Assembly: GCF_003024195.1 (NCBI RefSeq) | Contig: NZ_KZ679042.1 | Location: 1 to 64,000, forward strand | DNA from: Streptomyces dioscori | GTDB taxonomy: Bacteria > Actinomycetota > Actinomycetes > Streptomycetales > Streptomycetaceae | Reading direction: 5' to 3' | Length of the DNA: 64,000 nucleotides | Shown: positions 34,254 through 42,324 of the stretch, piece by piece | Layout: the number at the start of each line of letters is the position of its first letter | Numbering within the stretch: the first letter of the stretch is position 1 | Notes under the pieces: generated by a model | What the model was told of the DNA's origin: nothing | Databases searched by the model: none | Seen by the model: the letters and a program-made list of their open reading frames with translations, nothing else | Made by a program: the position numbers and the translations under genes

Positions 34254-35494
34254 CGTGCCCCCGGCCCGCTTCTGTCCGCCTCCACGAAGTCGCCCACCAC
34301 GAGGCCGCCGCGGGGCCGGAAGCGGCGTATCCGCCGGCAGGCCTCCTCGATGACCGCGTCCTCCTTGGCGAAGCAGAACCGCAGCAGGTTCTCGCCGGTC
34401 GTCCCCTGGTAGAAGGCGCTGCCCGGGACGGAGGCCACGCCGCCGTGTTCCAGCAGTGCCGTCGCCGCGCCCCGGGCGGTGCCGAAGCCCCACTGCGAGA
34501 CGTCGGCCAGGACGTAGTACGCCCCCGTGGGGACGATGGGCGACATGCCGGCCGCGGCCAGCGCGTCGCACAGCCGGTCGCGTTTGCGCTGGTAGTCCGA
34601 TCGCATTCCGGCGAAGTAGGAGGGCGGCAGGGCGAAGCCGGCGAGGACGCCGTGCTGGAGCGGATTGGGCGCGCAGACGTAGTACAGGTCGTTGACGAGG
34701 GCGATCGCCCTGGCCAGCGGCTCGGGTGCGAGGGCGTACCCGAGACGCCAGCCGGTGATGCTGAAGGTCTTCGACAGGCCCGTGATGGTGACCGAGCGCG
34801 GCCACAGGTCCCCCACCGTGGCGGGCGAGAGGTGCGGGCAGTCGTCGTAGCGGATGTACTCGTAGATCTCGTCGCTGATGACGAGCAGGTCCCGCTCGTG
34901 CGCGACGCGCGCGACCGCCTCCAGCTCGGCCCGGTCGAACATCTTGCCGCTGGGGTTCGACGGCGTGCACACCACGATGGCCCGGGTGGTGGGCCGCACC
35001 GCCGCGCGCAGCGCCTCCTCGGTGAGGGTGAACTCCGGCGGCGCGAGGGTGAGGAAGTGCGGTTCGAGCCCGGCGACGACGGCGGCGTTGACGTGGTAGC
35101 CGTAGTACGGCTCCATGATGAGGATGCCGTCGCCCGGGTCGAGCAACGCGTTGACCGCCGCGGTGTATGCGCCGGTGGCGCCGACGGTGACCACGACCTC
35201 CCCCTCGGGTACGACCGTCAGGCCGTTGTCCCGTGCCGCCTTCTCGGCGATCGCCTGCCGCAGCGCGAGGTGTCCCTCGGGGTAGGTGTAGGTGCTCTCG
35301 TCGGCGTCTATCGCCGCCTTGGCCGCCTCGGCCACGACCGTGGGGGTCGGCAGGTCGCAGATCCCCTGTCCGAGGTTGATGGCCCCGAGCCGGTCGCTCT
35401 CCCGGCTCATCCGCCGTATGTCGGACTGGGCCAGGCCGCGCAGGCGGTTCGCGGCCGGGAAGAAGGCCGTCCCGGCGGCTGTCCTTCCTCTCAT
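34250..35494 (-). CDS. Pyridoxal-phosphate aminotransferase, class I/II
   Basis: A 414-residue fold-type I aminotransferase. PLP lysine 242 is in [16 protein letters not shown], with the carboxylate-binding Arg250 beside it. Asp208 in [15 protein letters not shown] contacts the pyridine nitrogen, and [11 protein letters not shown] is the conserved Asn block. The N-terminus [20 protein letters not shown] resembles aspartate/kynurenine-type enzymes. The ATG overlaps the upstream gene stop by ATGA, and the 3' end overlaps rarD. Within the operon it could aminate a keto intermediate or regenerate an amino donor. It is not the DegT/sugar-aminotransferase type, so it probably does not act on the nucleotide sugar. 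Confidence 0.88.
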   Translation of the reverse strand: MRGRTAAGTAFFPAANRLRGLAQSDIRRMSRESDRLGAINLGQGICDLPTPTVVAEAAKAAIDADESTYTYPEGHLALRQAIAEKAARDNGLTVVPEGEVVVTVGATGAYTAAVNALLDPGDGILIMEPYYGYHVNAAVVAGLEPHFLTLAPPEFTLTEEALRAAVRPTTRAIVVCTPSNPSGKMFDRAELEAVARVAHERDLLVISDEIYEYIRYDDCPHLSPATVGDLWPRSVTITGLSKTFSITGWRLGYALAPEPLARAIALVNDLYYVCAPNPLQHGVLAGFALPPSYFAGMRSDYQRKRDRLCDALAAAGMSPIVPTGAYYVLADVSQWGFGTARGAATALLEHGGVASVPGSAFYQGTTGENLLRFCFAKEDAVIEEACRRIRRFRPRGGLVVGDFVEADRSGPGAR

Positions 35495-36480
35495 CGACGG
35501 GCCCCCTGCCGCACCGCGACGGGCTCGGGACGCTGCCCGCCCGTCACCGTCGTCCTGGCGGAGAAGTCGGCGATCGTCCGGCGCAGCCCGTCCTCCAGGT
35601 CGACCTTCGGCTCCCAGCCCAACAGCGTGCCGGCCCGGGAGATGTCGGGGCGGCGGCGGGTGGGGTCGTCCTCGGGGAGGGGCCTGAAGGCCAGCTCGGA
35701 CGGCGAGCCGGTGAGCCGCTTGATCTGCTGGGCGATCTCCTCGACGGTCGTCTCCTGCGGGTTGCCCAGGTTCACCGGCCGGGCGTCGGTATCGGCCGCC
35801 ATCAGGCGGACGACGGCCTCGACGAGGTCGTCGACGTAGCAGAAGGACCGGGTCTGGCTGCCGTCGCCGTAGATGGTCAGCGGCTCCTCGCGCAGCGCCT
35901 GCACCGCGAAGTTCGACACCACCCTGCCGTCGTTCTCGTGCATCCGAGGACCGTAGGTGTTGAAGATCCGGCCGAGCCGCACCTCCACTGCGTACTGACG
36001 GGCGAAGCTCACCGCGAGCGCCTCCGCGCAGCGCTTGCCCTCGTCGTAGCAGGCCCTGACTCCGATGGGGTTGACGTGCCCCCAGTAGTCCTCCTGCTGC
36101 GGGTGGACCTCGGGGTCGCCGTACACCTCGGAGGTGGAGGCGATGAACAGCCGGGCGCCGGTCTCCCGGGCCAGTTCGAGGGCGTTCAGCGTGCCCTGCA
36201 CACAGGTGCGGACGGTGCGCACCGGGTTGCGCTGATAGTGGACCGGGGAGGCCGGGCAGGCCAGGTGGTAGATCTGGTCGACCTCGGCGTGGAAGGGCTC
36301 GGCCACGTCGTGGCGCTCGAACTCGAAGTGGGGATTGCCGAGCAGGTTCGCTATGTTGCCGCGCCGCCCGGTGAAGAGGTTGTCCAGGCAGATGACCTCG
36401 TGGCCGTCGTCGACCAGCCGCTCGCACAGGTGCGATCCGATGAACCCGGCACCACCCGTGACAAGAACACGTGTACGCAT
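35491..36480 (-). CDS. UDP-glucuronate decarboxylase-like NAD-dependent epimerase/dehydratase
   Basis: A 329-residue extended SDR. The NAD motif GGAGFIG is at 9-15, and the UXS-specific block [18 protein letters not shown] begins at residue 72. Catalytic Thr/Ser occur in [14 protein letters not shown], and Tyr145 and Lys149 in [16 protein letters not shown] and [16 protein letters not shown] also match UDP-xylose synthases. It should convert UDP-glucuronate, made by the ugd product of the same operon, to UDP-xylose or a 4-keto-pentose. It overlaps the aminotransferase start by 4 bp. GGGAGGG lies about 10 bases before its ATG. Confidence 0.88.
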   Translation of the reverse strand: MRTRVLVTGGAGFIGSHLCERLVDDGHEVICLDNLFTGRRGNIANLLGNPHFEFERHDVAEPFHAEVDQIYHLACPASPVHYQRNPVRTVRTCVQGTLNALELARETGARLFIASTSEVYGDPEVHPQQEDYWGHVNPIGVRACYDEGKRCAEALAVSFARQYAVEVRLGRIFNTYGPRMHENDGRVVSNFAVQALREEPLTIYGDGSQTRSFCYVDDLVEAVVRLMAADTDARPVNLGNPQETTVEEIAQQIKRLTGSPSELAFRPLPEDDPTRRRPDISRAGTLLGWEPKVDLEDGLRRTIADFSARTTVTGGQRPEPVAVRQGARR

Positions 36481-36532
36481 ATGGGTAAAACCCTCCCTGG
36501 AATCATGAGGAAACAGGGGGCGGCCGCGACAC

Positions 36533-37270
36533 CTACCGCATCGCGAGGCCGCCGTTGCAGTCGACCGTCTCCCCCGTGACGAAGGTGGCGCCGACCAGGT
36601 ATTCGATGGTGCGGGCGACGTCCGCCACCCCTCCCGCGCGTTTCAGCGGGGTGTTCTCGATGAACTGCCGCATCTTGTCCTTCGACGTCACGCGCTCGTG
36701 GAAGCGGGTGTCGATGATGCCGGGCGCCACCGCGTTGACCCGGATGTCCGGCGCGAGTTCGGCTGCGGCGCCGCGCGTGAAGGAGTCCATGGCGGCCTTG
36801 GACGCGCCGTACGCCGTCGCGGTCGGCGCCCCGTGACGCATCGCGATCGACGTCACGTTCACGACGCAGGGGTCGTTGCGGCCCCGGCGCAGGAGCCCGG
36901 TGCACAGGCTGGTCAGCCGCATCGCGGAGAAGGTGTTCAGTGCGAACGTGGCGGCGAGGTGATCCCATGTCAGGTCCCCGACGGACTGGCGCTCGATCAT
37001 TCCGCCCGCGTTGTTGACCAGGACGTCCAGCGCGTCCGTGCGCCTGCCGACCTCCTCGAAGAACGCCTCGCAACCCGCGTCCGTGGTCAGGTCGGCCTCG
37101 ACCACGTCGACGCCGGCACAGACCGGCGCCAGCTCCTCCCGCAGGGCCAGGGCACCCTCCTTCGCCGCGTGGTAGTGCAGGATCAGCCGGTTTCCGGTGG
37201 CCAGCCGCCGCGCCGTCCCGGCCCCGATGCCGCTGCCGGCACCTGTGATCAGAATGTTCTTCCCGGACAT
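36533..37270 (-). CDS. Short-chain dehydrogenase/reductase (FabG-like)
   Basis: A 245-residue classical SDR. Cofactor motif [11 protein letters not shown] begins at residue 8, NNAGG near 91, the catalytic serine is in [12 protein letters not shown], and the YGASK tetrad follows with [19 protein letters not shown] lies 9 bases before the ATG at 37270. Preceded in the operon by an FAD oxidoreductase and an alpha-oxoamine synthase, it is well placed to reduce the beta-keto amine formed by the latter, as 3-ketosphinganine reductase does; this is inference. Confidence 0.88.
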   Translation of the reverse strand: MSGKNILITGAGSGIGAGTARRLATGNRLILHYHAAKEGALALREELAPVCAGVDVVEADLTTDAGCEAFFEEVGRRTDALDVLVNNAGGMIERQSVGDLTWDHLAATFALNTFSAMRLTSLCTGLLRRGRNDPCVVNVTSIAMRHGAPTATAYGASKAAMDSFTRGAAAELAPDIRVNAVAPGIIDTRFHERVTSKDKMRQFIENTPLKRAGGVADVARTIEYLVGATFVTGETVDCNGGLAMR

Positions 37271-37344
37271 GCCTGCATCCCCTCCGGGCCGCCTCTCACG
37301 GCCCACGTTCTCGGCAGGAACCCGCTGTGCCGCACCGGCCGTGC

Positions 37345-38769
37345 TCACCGCGCGACCTGCCGCGCGCCCGACCGGTCGACGGTGTCGCCGAACCGCAGGG
37401 CGAGGGCCTCGGGCACGTTCATGTTGACCGCGTGCTTCCTCGCCCGGGAGGTCAGCAGTTCCGGCTCGCCCGCCCAGTCGGGCGGCGTCTCCCAGCAGGT
37501 ACGGGTCGATCCGGCGAGGATCTCCTCGGCTTCGTCCGCGTCCACGTTGCCGGCGGCCCGGGAGTGCTCCAGCGCCAGAGCCAGCTCCTTGCGGCCGTTG
37601 ACGGCGCACATCGTCCACTTGGGCAGTACGGTCATCGTGGCACCGGAGTCGACGCCGAAGACGCCGATGTTCCGCCGCATCCGCGAGTCCGAGACGGTGT
37701 TGATGGCGACCTTGAGGTAGGTCCCGAGGATCTGTGACCGGCGCAGCTCGGGGTAGAACTCACGCAGCCGGCTCACCGTCCGCTCGGCGCGCTCCTGCAT
37801 CTCCGGGTGGCCCTCGGCGAGGTGGCGCGCGTACGGGGCGGCGCCGGTGACCGGGTCCATCACCAGGTTCGTCACGTGTCCGGCCGGTGGGTGGTAGATC
37901 ATCGCGACGTGCTCGTTGAGCGGGCTGAGCATGCCTCCGTAGGCGTCCTCCAGTTTCAGGCAGGTGAAGTTCTTCTCCGTGCCGTCGGGGAGGTCGACGT
38001 AGAGGATCTCCCGCAGCGCCATGAACAGCCGGGGGAACTCGATCCGCGGATTCAGCGCCTTGGCCAGGCCGAACGCCGCGGTCGCCGCGCACAGGCTCAC
38101 CTGGTCCGCGACCAGGGTGCGCACGGTGCCACGGGCGTCGGTGTGGACGACGTCGTACCGGCCGTCGGTACGGCGCTCCACCGTCCGTACGTTGCTGCCC
38201 TCGCGGAAGTCGACACCGCACTGCCGCATTTCCCAGTCGAGCACCGTGGACACGAGCACGGGGTTCATCCCCCGCTGCGGGGTCAGGAACGCGGCAGCCA
38301 CGTCGTGGACGCCGTCCACGGTGGGCACCTCGCGGCAGACCTCCGACGGGTCGCCGAAGACGGCGTTGGCCGGATTCTCCTCGCACCGCCGTGTGTAGTG
38401 CGCGCGGATGACGTCCATGTTCGTGCGGCACTGGCCGACGATGTCGTGGCCGTCGTCCATCATGCTCCGGGAGGCGATGATGCGGCTGTTCGTCTTGCCG
38501 CCGTAGATCGTCTCGGGAAAGAAGCGCTCGTTCTCGATGCGGCCGTCCAGGCAGTCGCGCGCGCTCTGCGGGTCGAAGGGGTACTCGGCGCCGCTGTGGT
38601 TCTCGCTGACGATGTTGCTGGTCTGCGTGCAGACGGGGTACGTGTCTTCGGAGCGCGCCCGCTGCCCCTCCAGGACGACGACGTCGTACCCCGCGCGGCT
38701 GCGGGTGATCGCGGCGACGCAGCCGGCGATTCCGGCGCCGATCACCACGTGCAGTTCCCTGTGCTTCAT
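37345..38769 (-). CDS. FAD-dependent oxidoreductase of unknown specificity
   Basis: A 474-residue flavoprotein. It starts with the FAD-binding motif VVIGAGIAGCVAAITRSRAG followed by the acidic strand end VVVLEGQ. The rest diverges from families I know: QTSNIVSENHSGAEYPFD, NSRIIASRSMMDDGHD and LVSTVLDWEMRQCGVDF suggest an amine oxidase or dehydrogenase of the glutathione reductase-2 superfamily. The C-terminal half has an FGVDSGATMTVLPKW block near the expected FAD ribityl site. The ATG overlaps the alpha-oxoamine synthase stop by ATGA, so the two are coupled. I cannot name a substrate. Confidence 0.78.
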   Translation of the reverse strand: MKHRELHVVIGAGIAGCVAAITRSRAGYDVVVLEGQRARSEDTYPVCTQTSNIVSENHSGAEYPFDPQSARDCLDGRIENERFFPETIYGGKTNSRIIASRSMMDDGHDIVGQCRTNMDVIRAHYTRRCEENPANAVFGDPSEVCREVPTVDGVHDVAAAFLTPQRGMNPVLVSTVLDWEMRQCGVDFREGSNVRTVERRTDGRYDVVHTDARGTVRTLVADQVSLCAATAAFGLAKALNPRIEFPRLFMALREILYVDLPDGTEKNFTCLKLEDAYGGMLSPLNEHVAMIYHPPAGHVTNLVMDPVTGAAPYARHLAEGHPEMQERAERTVSRLREFYPELRRSQILGTYLKVAINTVSDSRMRRNIGVFGVDSGATMTVLPKWTMCAVNGRKELALALEHSRAAGNVDADEAEEILAGSTRTCWETPPDWAGEPELLTSRARKHAVNMNVPEALALRFGDTVDRSGARQVAR

Positions 38770-40043
38770 TTCCCGCCCTCCCCGTTCCCGTCGGTCGCGT
38801 AGGCCGCGGGGGTCGCGTAGGTCGCCTGGACACGCTTGAGCGCGGCGGCGACACCCCGGATGTCGTCCTCGGTGTGGTTGGCCGCGATGCACAGCCGCAG
38901 CTGCGCGGACTTGCGGCGGACGATGGGGAAGAAGACCACCGACGCGTAGTAGCCCTCGGCCAGGAGTTCCTCGCCGGCCTTGAGGGCGTTCGCCTCGTCC
39001 CCGATCGGCACCATCCGGATGGGGCTGAACGGCAGGGACTGGCCCATCAGTTCGTCGAACAGCGCCACCCGCTCGCGCAGGGTCTGCTGGAGGGGAGCGA
39101 TCGCGCCCTCCTCGTGCAGTTCGACGACGGCGCGGCACGCGTAGACCGCCTGGAAGGTCTGCGCCGCGGAGAACGCGTAGACCTGCCCGTAGGAGCGGAT
39201 CAGCTGCTCGCGCCACTCGCCCTGGACGAGCAGGCCTCCGCCGTAGGCGCCGAAGCCCTTGGACAGCGAGTAGGTGAGGATGACGCGCTCGGGGATGTCG
39301 CCCTCGATCTGGCTGAGGAGCTGGCCCTCACCGCGCTCGCCGAAGATGCCCAGGCCGTGGGCGTCGTCGATGTAGAGCCACAGGTCCAGCTCCTCGGCCA
39401 GGTCGAGCAGCTCGCGGGCCGGGCACAGACCGCCCATCGAGTAGATGCCGTCGGCCACGTAGACCGGCACCTCACCGCGTGCCCGTGCGGCCGTGGCCTG
39501 CTTGCGCAGATCCTCGAAGGAGTTGTGGGGAACCGTCTCCACCGTCGCCTCGGCGGCGAGCACCGGTTTGAGGTACGCCATGGAGGAGTGGGCGAACTGG
39601 TCGAAGATCAGGCACGTCCTGTGTGCCGTGCCCTCCTCGAAGAGCACTCCGCTGGCGAGGAGCGGCATGAGAGAGATGTGCGCGGTGGTCGTCGAGGGAA
39701 AGGTGATGGCCCGTCCGCGGTACAGCGCGGACAGCTCCTCTTCGAGGAGTCGCTGCGGCTCGAAGGAGAAGCGCGAGCGGGCGCAGCAGAAGTTCATGCC
39801 CCATTCCTCGTCCACGGCCTTCGATGCCGCGATCACGCGGGGGTGCAGGTCGAGCCCGAGGTAGGAGCAGTTGACGAACTCGACCACCCCGCGGCCGTCC
39901 GGCAGGAACACCTGCTTCCCTTTGCGGCCGGTGATGCTCACCTGCATCAGGCTGCTGTCGACAGCGCGCTCGTACTGAGCGGACGACTCCTTGATGACGA
40001 AGGGCGTGTTCCTGAGCCGGACGGATTGCGAAGACGACGCCAT
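38766..40043 (-). CDS. Alpha-oxoamine synthase (AONS/SPT/CqsA-like PLP acyltransferase)
   Basis: A 425-residue PLP enzyme that should condense an amino acid with an acyl thioester with loss of CO2, forming an alpha-amino ketone. PLP lysine 262 is in TYSLSKGFGAYGGG; Asp226 and His229 are in YIDDAHGLG; His152 in DQFAHSSMAYL is the ring-stacking histidine; NCSYLGLDLHPRV is the N-terminal substrate block. The 40-residue N-terminal extension and FCCARSRFSFEPQ differ from biotin-pathway BioF, and no bio genes are nearby. It is the first gene of a seven-gene operon, with GAGGT before the ATG. The acyl donor and amino acid are unknown, and no carrier protein or polyketide synthase is adjacent. Confidence 0.85.
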   Translation of the reverse strand: MASSSQSVRLRNTPFVIKESSAQYERAVDSSLMQVSITGRKGKQVFLPDGRGVVEFVNCSYLGLDLHPRVIAASKAVDEEWGMNFCCARSRFSFEPQRLLEEELSALYRGRAITFPSTTTAHISLMPLLASGVLFEEGTAHRTCLIFDQFAHSSMAYLKPVLAAEATVETVPHNSFEDLRKQATAARARGEVPVYVADGIYSMGGLCPARELLDLAEELDLWLYIDDAHGLGIFGERGEGQLLSQIEGDIPERVILTYSLSKGFGAYGGGLLVQGEWREQLIRSYGQVYAFSAAQTFQAVYACRAVVELHEEGAIAPLQQTLRERVALFDELMGQSLPFSPIRMVPIGDEANALKAGEELLAEGYYASVVFFPIVRRKSAQLRLCIAANHTEDDIRGVAAALKRVQATYATPAAYATDGNGEGGK

Positions 40044-40312
40044 GTCTACCTCGATAACGTAGAGAATACAGTGGCTATTGACGGGATTTCGCGAACACTC
40101 ATCACGCTTTTCCTGTTCGGGAAACTCCGGACCACAGCGGACCGGACAAGGGAAAGTAATTCTTGTTCTCCGGCTTTCTTTTCGACATGCCGGATCGACG
40201 GGGCCGGACGATCATCGAATCCGGCCGGCCGAACTCGCCACGGAAAGGGCGCGGACCATGCGCCTTCATGGGGCGGTCCAGCCGAAGGACAGGCTCCGGC
40301 CGGCGCGGGTGT

Positions 40313-40483
40313 TCAGCGTGCGGCGCCGCTCCCGCGCGGTGCCGCAACGAAACTCAGTGGCGCTCTCACGGGGCTCACCCCGGATCCGGCCCCACAGAGA
40401 CACACCTTGTGGCCGGTGACGCTTTCCCCCGTCAGCACAGAGGCCGCTGCCGCGATCAAAAGCGCGTGCTTGACCTTGCTCAC
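40313..40483 (-). CDS. Possible small exported peptide
   Basis: 56 residues from a GTG at 40483 preceded by GGGGGAGATA. The N-terminus (SKVKHALLIAAAASVLTG) looks like a signal peptide. The remainder (HKVCLCGAGSGVSPV and a basic tail) has no family I recognise and poorer codon bias. It could be a real secreted peptide, a frameshifted small-protein gene, or chance. It ends far from any neighbouring gene. Confidence 0.3.
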   Translation of the reverse strand: MSKVKHALLIAAAASVLTGESVTGHKVCLCGAGSGVSPVRAPLSFVAAPRGSGAAR

Positions 40484-40984
40484 TATCTCCCCCAACTGCG
40501 GACGGCAGCGGGCCAATACGATGCCCCTACGGTGCCATTTCCACTGGCCCCGTTTGCCGTCCATCCCCCGTGGATGGAATTAATAGAACAGTCCACTACC
40601 GGCCCCTGTCAACACCTGACGACACCGTTCGGATTTCTCCGTCACCCGGAAGATGAAACGGAATACCGACGACACCGCGATGATGTGCGGACATCACCCA
40701 CGACGGAATCGAACTGGCAGTGATCCCGCACAGGGTAAACAAAAAGGAAAACGTGGTGCCGAGCAGGGCGAAGACGCCGACGCCCTGCTAATTGAGATCT
40801 GCGCCACACTCGCGGACGGGTCCGTACCGGTACACCCTCGACCGCCCACGCGGGCGTGGCGATCCCTCGCCGCCGCCCGGTCCGGCGGAGGGTCCGCGGC
40901 ACCACTGCTCCGCGAGCGAGGATGCGCTACTGGCGGTCGTGGCCCGGTTCCTGTCGACGCCCCTCGGTAGCGAAGACCCCCCAT

Positions 40985-41005
40985 AAGGGCGGTTTACCGC
41001 CTTTT
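40985..41005. terminator. Hairpin with T-run
   Basis: A-A-G-G-GCGG pairs with CCGCC-T-T-T around TTTA, giving an 8-bp stem (one G-T pair) that ends in TTTT. It could terminate rightward transcription from the intergenic region before the P450 operon. Confidence 0.45.
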
Positions 41006-41049
41006 GAGGTCACCCCGCAATGGGCCGGGTAGTGCGTTGAGAGGCGCAC

Positions 41050-41070
41050 CGTACGCGGATGTCGCGTACG
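41050..41070. promoter_or_regulatory. Palindromic operator upstream of the P450-rppA operon
   Basis: CGTACGCG (41050-41057) and CGCGTACG (41063-41070) are exact complements with a 5-bp spacer. The site ends 30 bp before the P450 ATG, at about the place of the core promoter or leader, and looks like the binding site of a dimeric repressor. Confidence 0.5.
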
Positions 41071-41100
41071 TACGCCCGGTGTTGAGGGGGAAGCACAGCG

Positions 41101-42315
41101 ATGACCACTGCGGATACAGATATCGGGACGGCGTGCCCGTTCCGCCACGACGACGCGCTGGAACCCGATCCGTTCATGACCCGGATGCGCACCGAGGCGC
41201 CCGTGACCCGGGTCCAAATGCCCTACGGGACGGGTACGTGCTGGCTGGTGACACGCTACGAGGACGTACAGACGGTGACCTCGGACCGGCGGTTCAGCAG
41301 GGCCGCGCTGGTCGGCCGGGACTTTCCACGGATCACCCCGGTGCCCATCGCGCAGTCCGAGGCGATCAACCTGATGGATCCGCCCGCGCTCAACCGGGTG
41401 CGCCGGCTGGTCATCCACGCCTTCACCACTCCCCAGGTCGAGGCGTTGCGTCCGTGGACGCAGCGGACCACGAACGCGCTGCTGGACGCGATGGCCGAGC
41501 ACGGCGCACCGGCGGACATCGCCGCACACCTGGCCAACGAGCTGCCGCTGATGACGATCAGCCAGCTGATGGACGTACCGGAAGAGGACCGCCCGCAACT
41601 GCGCCGGTGGGCGACGGCCATGATGTCGATGAGCGCTGCCGACCGCACCTCGGCCGTCGAGGCGAAGTCCGCGCTGCGTGACTACTTCACCGCACTGACC
41701 ACAGCGCGGCGCCACGCCCCTGGCGACGATCTGATCAGCGCGATGGCCGCCGCCCGCATCGGGGACGAGATGCTGGAGGAGGGAGAGCTGGCCGTGCTGG
41801 CCATGCTCCTGGTGGTCACCGGACACGACACCACCACCTACGACATCAGCAACATCGTCTACACCCTGCTGACCCATCCGGCCCACCTGGCCCAACTGCG
41901 CACACGGCCCGAACTACTGCCCCAGGCGCTGGAGGAGCTGCTGCGTCACATCCCCTTCCGCCAGGGCGTCGGCATTCCCAGAGTGGCCCTGGAGGACGTG
42001 GAACTCGGCGGCCAGCTCATTCGGGCGGGCGACACCGTGCAGGTGTCGTACCTGACCGCCAACCGCGACAGCCTGGTGTACGAGCGGCCCGACGAGCTGG
42101 ACTTCGAACGGCAGGCGCCCGCAGGGCACATGGCCTTCGGATACGGCAGCCACCACTGCCTCGGCTCCCACCTGGCCCGTATGGTCCTCCAGGTGTCCAT
42201 CGGCACGCTGCTGGCCCGTTTCCCCACCCTGCGACTGGCCGTGCCCGAGGACGAGGTGCGGTGGAACACCGTGTCGATCTGGCGCTATCCACTCGCTCTT
42301 CCGGTGACCTGGTAG
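41101..42315 (+). CDS. Cytochrome P450
   Basis: A 404-residue soluble bacterial P450. The heme-thiolate Cys353 is in FGYGSHHCLGSHLARM, the oxygen-binding I-helix motif reads VVTGHDTTTYD, and the ExxR pair is in ALEELLRHIPF. GAGGGGGAA precedes the ATG. The rppA start lies 9 bp past its stop, so the two are co-transcribed. P450s linked to rppA (CYP158A and P450mel types) couple tetrahydroxynaphthalene or flaviolin units into dark pigments, and I infer a similar role here. The I-helix keeps the acid-alcohol pair (Asp-Thr). Confidence 0.92.
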   Translation: MTTADTDIGTACPFRHDDALEPDPFMTRMRTEAPVTRVQMPYGTGTCWLVTRYEDVQTVTSDRRFSRAALVGRDFPRITPVPIAQSEAINLMDPPALNRVRRLVIHAFTTPQVEALRPWTQRTTNALLDAMAEHGAPADIAAHLANELPLMTISQLMDVPEEDRPQLRRWATAMMSMSAADRTSAVEAKSALRDYFTALTTARRHAPGDDLISAMAAARIGDEMLEEGELAVLAMLLVVTGHDTTTYDISNIVYTLLTHPAHLAQLRTRPELLPQALEELLRHIPFRQGVGIPRVALEDVELGGQLIRAGDTVQVSYLTANRDSLVYERPDELDFERQAPAGHMAFGYGSHHCLGSHLARMVLQVSIGTLLARFPTLRLAVPEDEVRWNTVSIWRYPLALPVTW

Positions 42316-42324
42316 GGGACGGAC

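Larger units (their letters stand above)
40044..41100. other. One-kilobase intergenic region between divergent biosynthetic units
   Basis: The region separates the leftward alpha-oxoamine operon from the rightward P450-rppA pair. Its left part (to about 40,760) is less GC-rich than the flanks and contains one possible small leftward ORF (40313-40483). A terminator-like hairpin (40985-41005) and a palindromic operator (41050-41070) lie near the P450 gene. A TATTCT on the minus strand at 40068-40063 could be a -10 for the leftward operon, but no good -35 accompanies it. Confidence 0.5.

Noticed and set aside
34250..35494. Sugar aminotransferase acting on a UDP-4-keto-pentose
   Set aside because: The sequence is of the class I AspC type ([13 protein letters not shown]), not the DegT/DnrJ type that aminates nucleotide sugars.
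38766..40043. Assigning the alpha-oxoamine synthase to biotin synthesis (BioF) or threonine breakdown (Kbl)
   Set aside because: No bioA/B/D or tdh gene is nearby, the N-terminal extension and substrate-region motifs differ, and the gene is embedded in an operon with unrelated enzymes.
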